Positions 6,967-8,701 of a stretch of 8,701 nucleotides of DNA are shown here, piece after piece. Under the pieces are notes generated by a model. The model saw only the letters and a program-made list of their open reading frames with translations. It was not told where the DNA came from and ran no database searches. Both the position numbers and the translations under genes were made by a program. The stretch lies in contig CAZYPS010000074.1 of NCBI GenBank assembly GCA_964649445.1, forward strand, positions 1 through 8,701. The letters run 5' to 3'. This DNA is from JAGXLP01 sp964649445 (GTDB lineage Bacteria > Bipolaricaulota > Bipolaricaulia > M55B111). How positions within the stretch are numbered: the stretch's first letter is position 1; each line of letters starts with the position of its first letter.

Positions 6967-8701
6967 ATGTCCAAAAACAAAAAGGAAGAAAGTGGTAAGA
7001 AAAGTGCCGATCCTGCCTCGCAAGAAGTTCTCGACGCTGCAGAAAATGATGAAGACCTGCAATCCGCCTGGAATCGTTACGACGCCATGCAGCCCCAGTG
7101 CGAGTTTGGAGAGAAAGGTATATGCTGCAGAATCTGTAATATGGGGCCCTGTCGTATCATTCCGGGGAAGTCCGAGACGGGAGTCTGCGGCGCTACAGCG
7201 GATACCATTGCCGCAAGAAACCTGGTCCGGATGATAGCAGCCGGATCGGCGGCTCATTCCGACCACGGACGCGATGTCGTTAACACTTTAACCGAAGCAA
7301 GTGAAGGTGAAAGCCCGGATTACGAGGTAAAAGATTACGACAAACTTAAGAAGCTTGCTCGGGACTTCGGAATTAGTGATGGAAATGGTAAAAAAGAGAG
7401 ACTAGCAAAAAGAGTTGCGGCCGAAAGTCTGGCTGAGTTCGGCCAGCAGGAAGGCGGTATAACTCTTGCCGAGAGAGCCCCCAACAAAAGGTACGAACTA
7501 TGGAAGGAAGAAGAGTTATTGCCGCGGGGAATCGACAGAGAAGTAGTTGAGACGATGCACAGAACGCACATGGGCGTGGATACGGACTACCGACATATTT
7601 TGAAGCAAGGACTAAGATGCGCCCTGGGAGACGGCTGGGGTGGCACAATGATCGCCACTGACGTACAGGACGTTTTGTTTGGTACGCCAGAACCTCTACA
7701 GGCGCGCGTCAATCTCGGTGTACTGGATGAGGACTCCGTTAACTTAATTGTTCACGGACACGAACCCGCGCTTTCAGAGGTATTCGTCGAGGCTTCTCGG
7801 GATCCCGAACTCGTGGAACTTGCCCAGGATAAAGGGGCCGAAGATATAAATGTTGCAGGAATCTGCTGTACCGCAAATGAGATCCTTATGCGCCACGGCG
7901 TACCAGTCGCGGGTAACTTTCTCCAGCAAGAGCTCGCCTTAATGACCGGAATGGTTGATCTTATGATGGTTGACGTCCAGTGCATTATGCCCGCTCTTAC
8001 CGAGACAGCTGAAAACTTTCATACCGATCTGGTTAGCACTTCACGTAAAGCTGAATTTCCGGGCGTGGAACACAAGGAATTCTCAGAAGAGAATGCACTC
8101 GAAATTGCAAAAGATATCGTCAGGCAAGGAGTAAAAAATTTCGAGGATCGGAACCCCGAAAAGCTAACGACTCCCGATCAGGAAGAAGGGTTGATCGGAG
8201 GATTTACTTCGGAATCCGTATTTAACTTCCTCGGAGGCACTTACAGATCCACGTATAGACCCCTAAACGACGCCATAATAGACGGAAGACTGCTGGGGGC
8301 GGCCGGCGTCGTTGGATGCAATAACCCCGACACCTGTCACGACTTTAACCACACGGAAATGGCAAAAGAACTGATACAGAACGATGTCCTCGTAGTTTCA
8401 ACTGGCTGTTCGGCTATTGCGGGCGGTAAAGCCGGGTTAATGAAGCCAGAAGTCGCATTCGACCAAGCGGGAGAAGGTCTAGAAGAGATCTGTCGGGCGG
8501 TTGGCATACCACCTGTCCTTCACCTCGGTGCCTGCGTCGACAACAGCAGAATCCTGACTCTATTAAGCAATATGGTGGCCGAAGGAGGGCTTGGTGACGA
8601 CATTTCCGATTTACCAGTAGCCGGAGCCGCACCGGAATGGATGAGCGAAAAGGCAGTCTCGATTGGTTTCTATTTTGTGGCTTCCGGAGTGTACACGGTC
8701 C
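6967..8701 (+). CDS. acsA: Ni-dependent CO dehydrogenase catalytic subunit (AcsA/CooS), C-terminus cut by the window
   Basis: This enzyme interconverts CO2 and CO and feeds CO to AcsB. The frame is open to the last base and gives 578 residues of an expected 630-670. D-cluster cysteines C45 and C53 (x7 apart) and B-cluster cysteines C54, C57, C62 and C74 are present. C-cluster ligands read as H265 (HGHEP), C301 of the C300-C301 pair, C339 (QCIMP), C451 (GCNN), C481 (TGCSA) and C523 (GACVDNSR). The acid/base histidine is H97 and the active-site lysine is K562 (MSEKAV). The histidine series that follows H97 is only partly kept: H100, then D103 and N106. The ATG at 6967 follows GGGAGGAGGAG at 6954-6964. 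Placement in the acs operon supports AcsA of the CODH/ACS complex rather than a stand-alone CooS. Confidence 0.95.
   Translation, partial: MSKNKKEESGKKSADPASQEVLDAAENDEDLQSAWNRYDAMQPQCEFGEKGICCRICNMGPCRIIPGKSETGVCGATADTIAARNLVRMIAAGSAAHSDHGRDVVNTLTEASEGESPDYEVKDYDKLKKLARDFGISDGNGKKERLAKRVAAESLAEFGQQEGGITLAERAPNKRYELWKEEELLPRGIDREVVETMHRTHMGVDTDYRHILKQGLRCALGDGWGGTMIATDVQDVLFGTPEPLQARVNLGVLDEDSVNLIVHGHEPALSEVFVEASRDPELVELAQDKGAEDINVAGICCTANEILMRHGVPVAGNFLQQELALMTGMVDLMMVDVQCIMPALTETAENFHTDLVSTSRKAEFPGVEHKEFSEENALEIAKDIVRQGVKNFEDRNPEKLTTPDQEEGLIGGFTSESVFNFLGGTYRSTYRPLNDAIIDGRLLGAAGVVGCNNPDTCHDFNHTEMAKELIQNDVLVVSTGCSAIAGGKAGLMKPEVAFDQAGEGLEEICRAVGIPPVLHLGACVDNSRILTLLSNMVAEGGLGDDISDLPVAGAAPEWMSEKAVSIGFYFVASGVYTV

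Noticed and set aside
6890..7234. 114-codon plus-strand reading frame across the acsE-acsA junction
   Set aside because: It overlaps the end of acsE and the start of acsA in another frame, has no ribosome-binding site and resembles no known protein; the acsA frame carries all CODH cluster motifs.
1..8701. Novel defence, mobile or CRISPR-like system
   Set aside because: The window is filled by seven recognisable Wood-Ljungdahl pathway genes, with no repeats, transposase, integrase or unexplained gap over 60 bp.

Overview
The window is one continuous plus-strand operon fragment for the carbonyl branch of the bacterial Wood-Ljungdahl (reductive acetyl-CoA) pathway. Seven genes lie head to tail with spacers of at most about 55 bp, and both ends of the window cut through a gene. 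The order is acsB (C-terminal part, acetyl-CoA synthase), acsC (large subunit of the corrinoid iron-sulfur protein, CoFeSP), acsV (reductive activator of CoFeSP), a CooC/AcsF-type nickel-insertion ATPase, acsD (CoFeSP small subunit), acsE (methyltetrahydrofolate:CoFeSP methyltransferase) and acsA/cooS (Ni-CO dehydrogenase, C-terminus missing).

The genes form one working set. AcsE moves a methyl group from methyl-tetrahydrofolate to the cobalt of CoFeSP (AcsC plus AcsD). AcsV restores CoFeSP to Co(I) when it becomes oxidised. AcsA reduces CO2 to CO. AcsB joins the methyl group, CO and CoA into acetyl-CoA at its nickel A-cluster. The CooC/AcsF ATPase matures the nickel sites of AcsA and/or AcsB. 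The cofactor-binding residues I could check are present in all of them, so the set looks functional.

The host is a bacterium: the genes encode the bacterial acs set rather than the archaeal cdh complex, and most start codons have strong GGAGG-type ribosome-binding sites. The proteins are very acidic. By hand count AcsC has about 86 Asp+Glu against about 30 Lys+Arg in 447 residues. That fits a halophilic or salt-in anaerobe, probably an acetogen or another user of the pathway, but this is inference and I cannot name a taxon.

No promoter, strong terminator, RNA gene, mobile element, CRISPR array or long repeat was seen, and no non-coding stretch exceeds 60 bp. I found no undescribed system. 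The points that deserve a second look are fine-scale: a probable CTG start for the nickel ATPase, acsA placed after acsE, altered residues in the CODH proton path, and small intercistronic hairpins.
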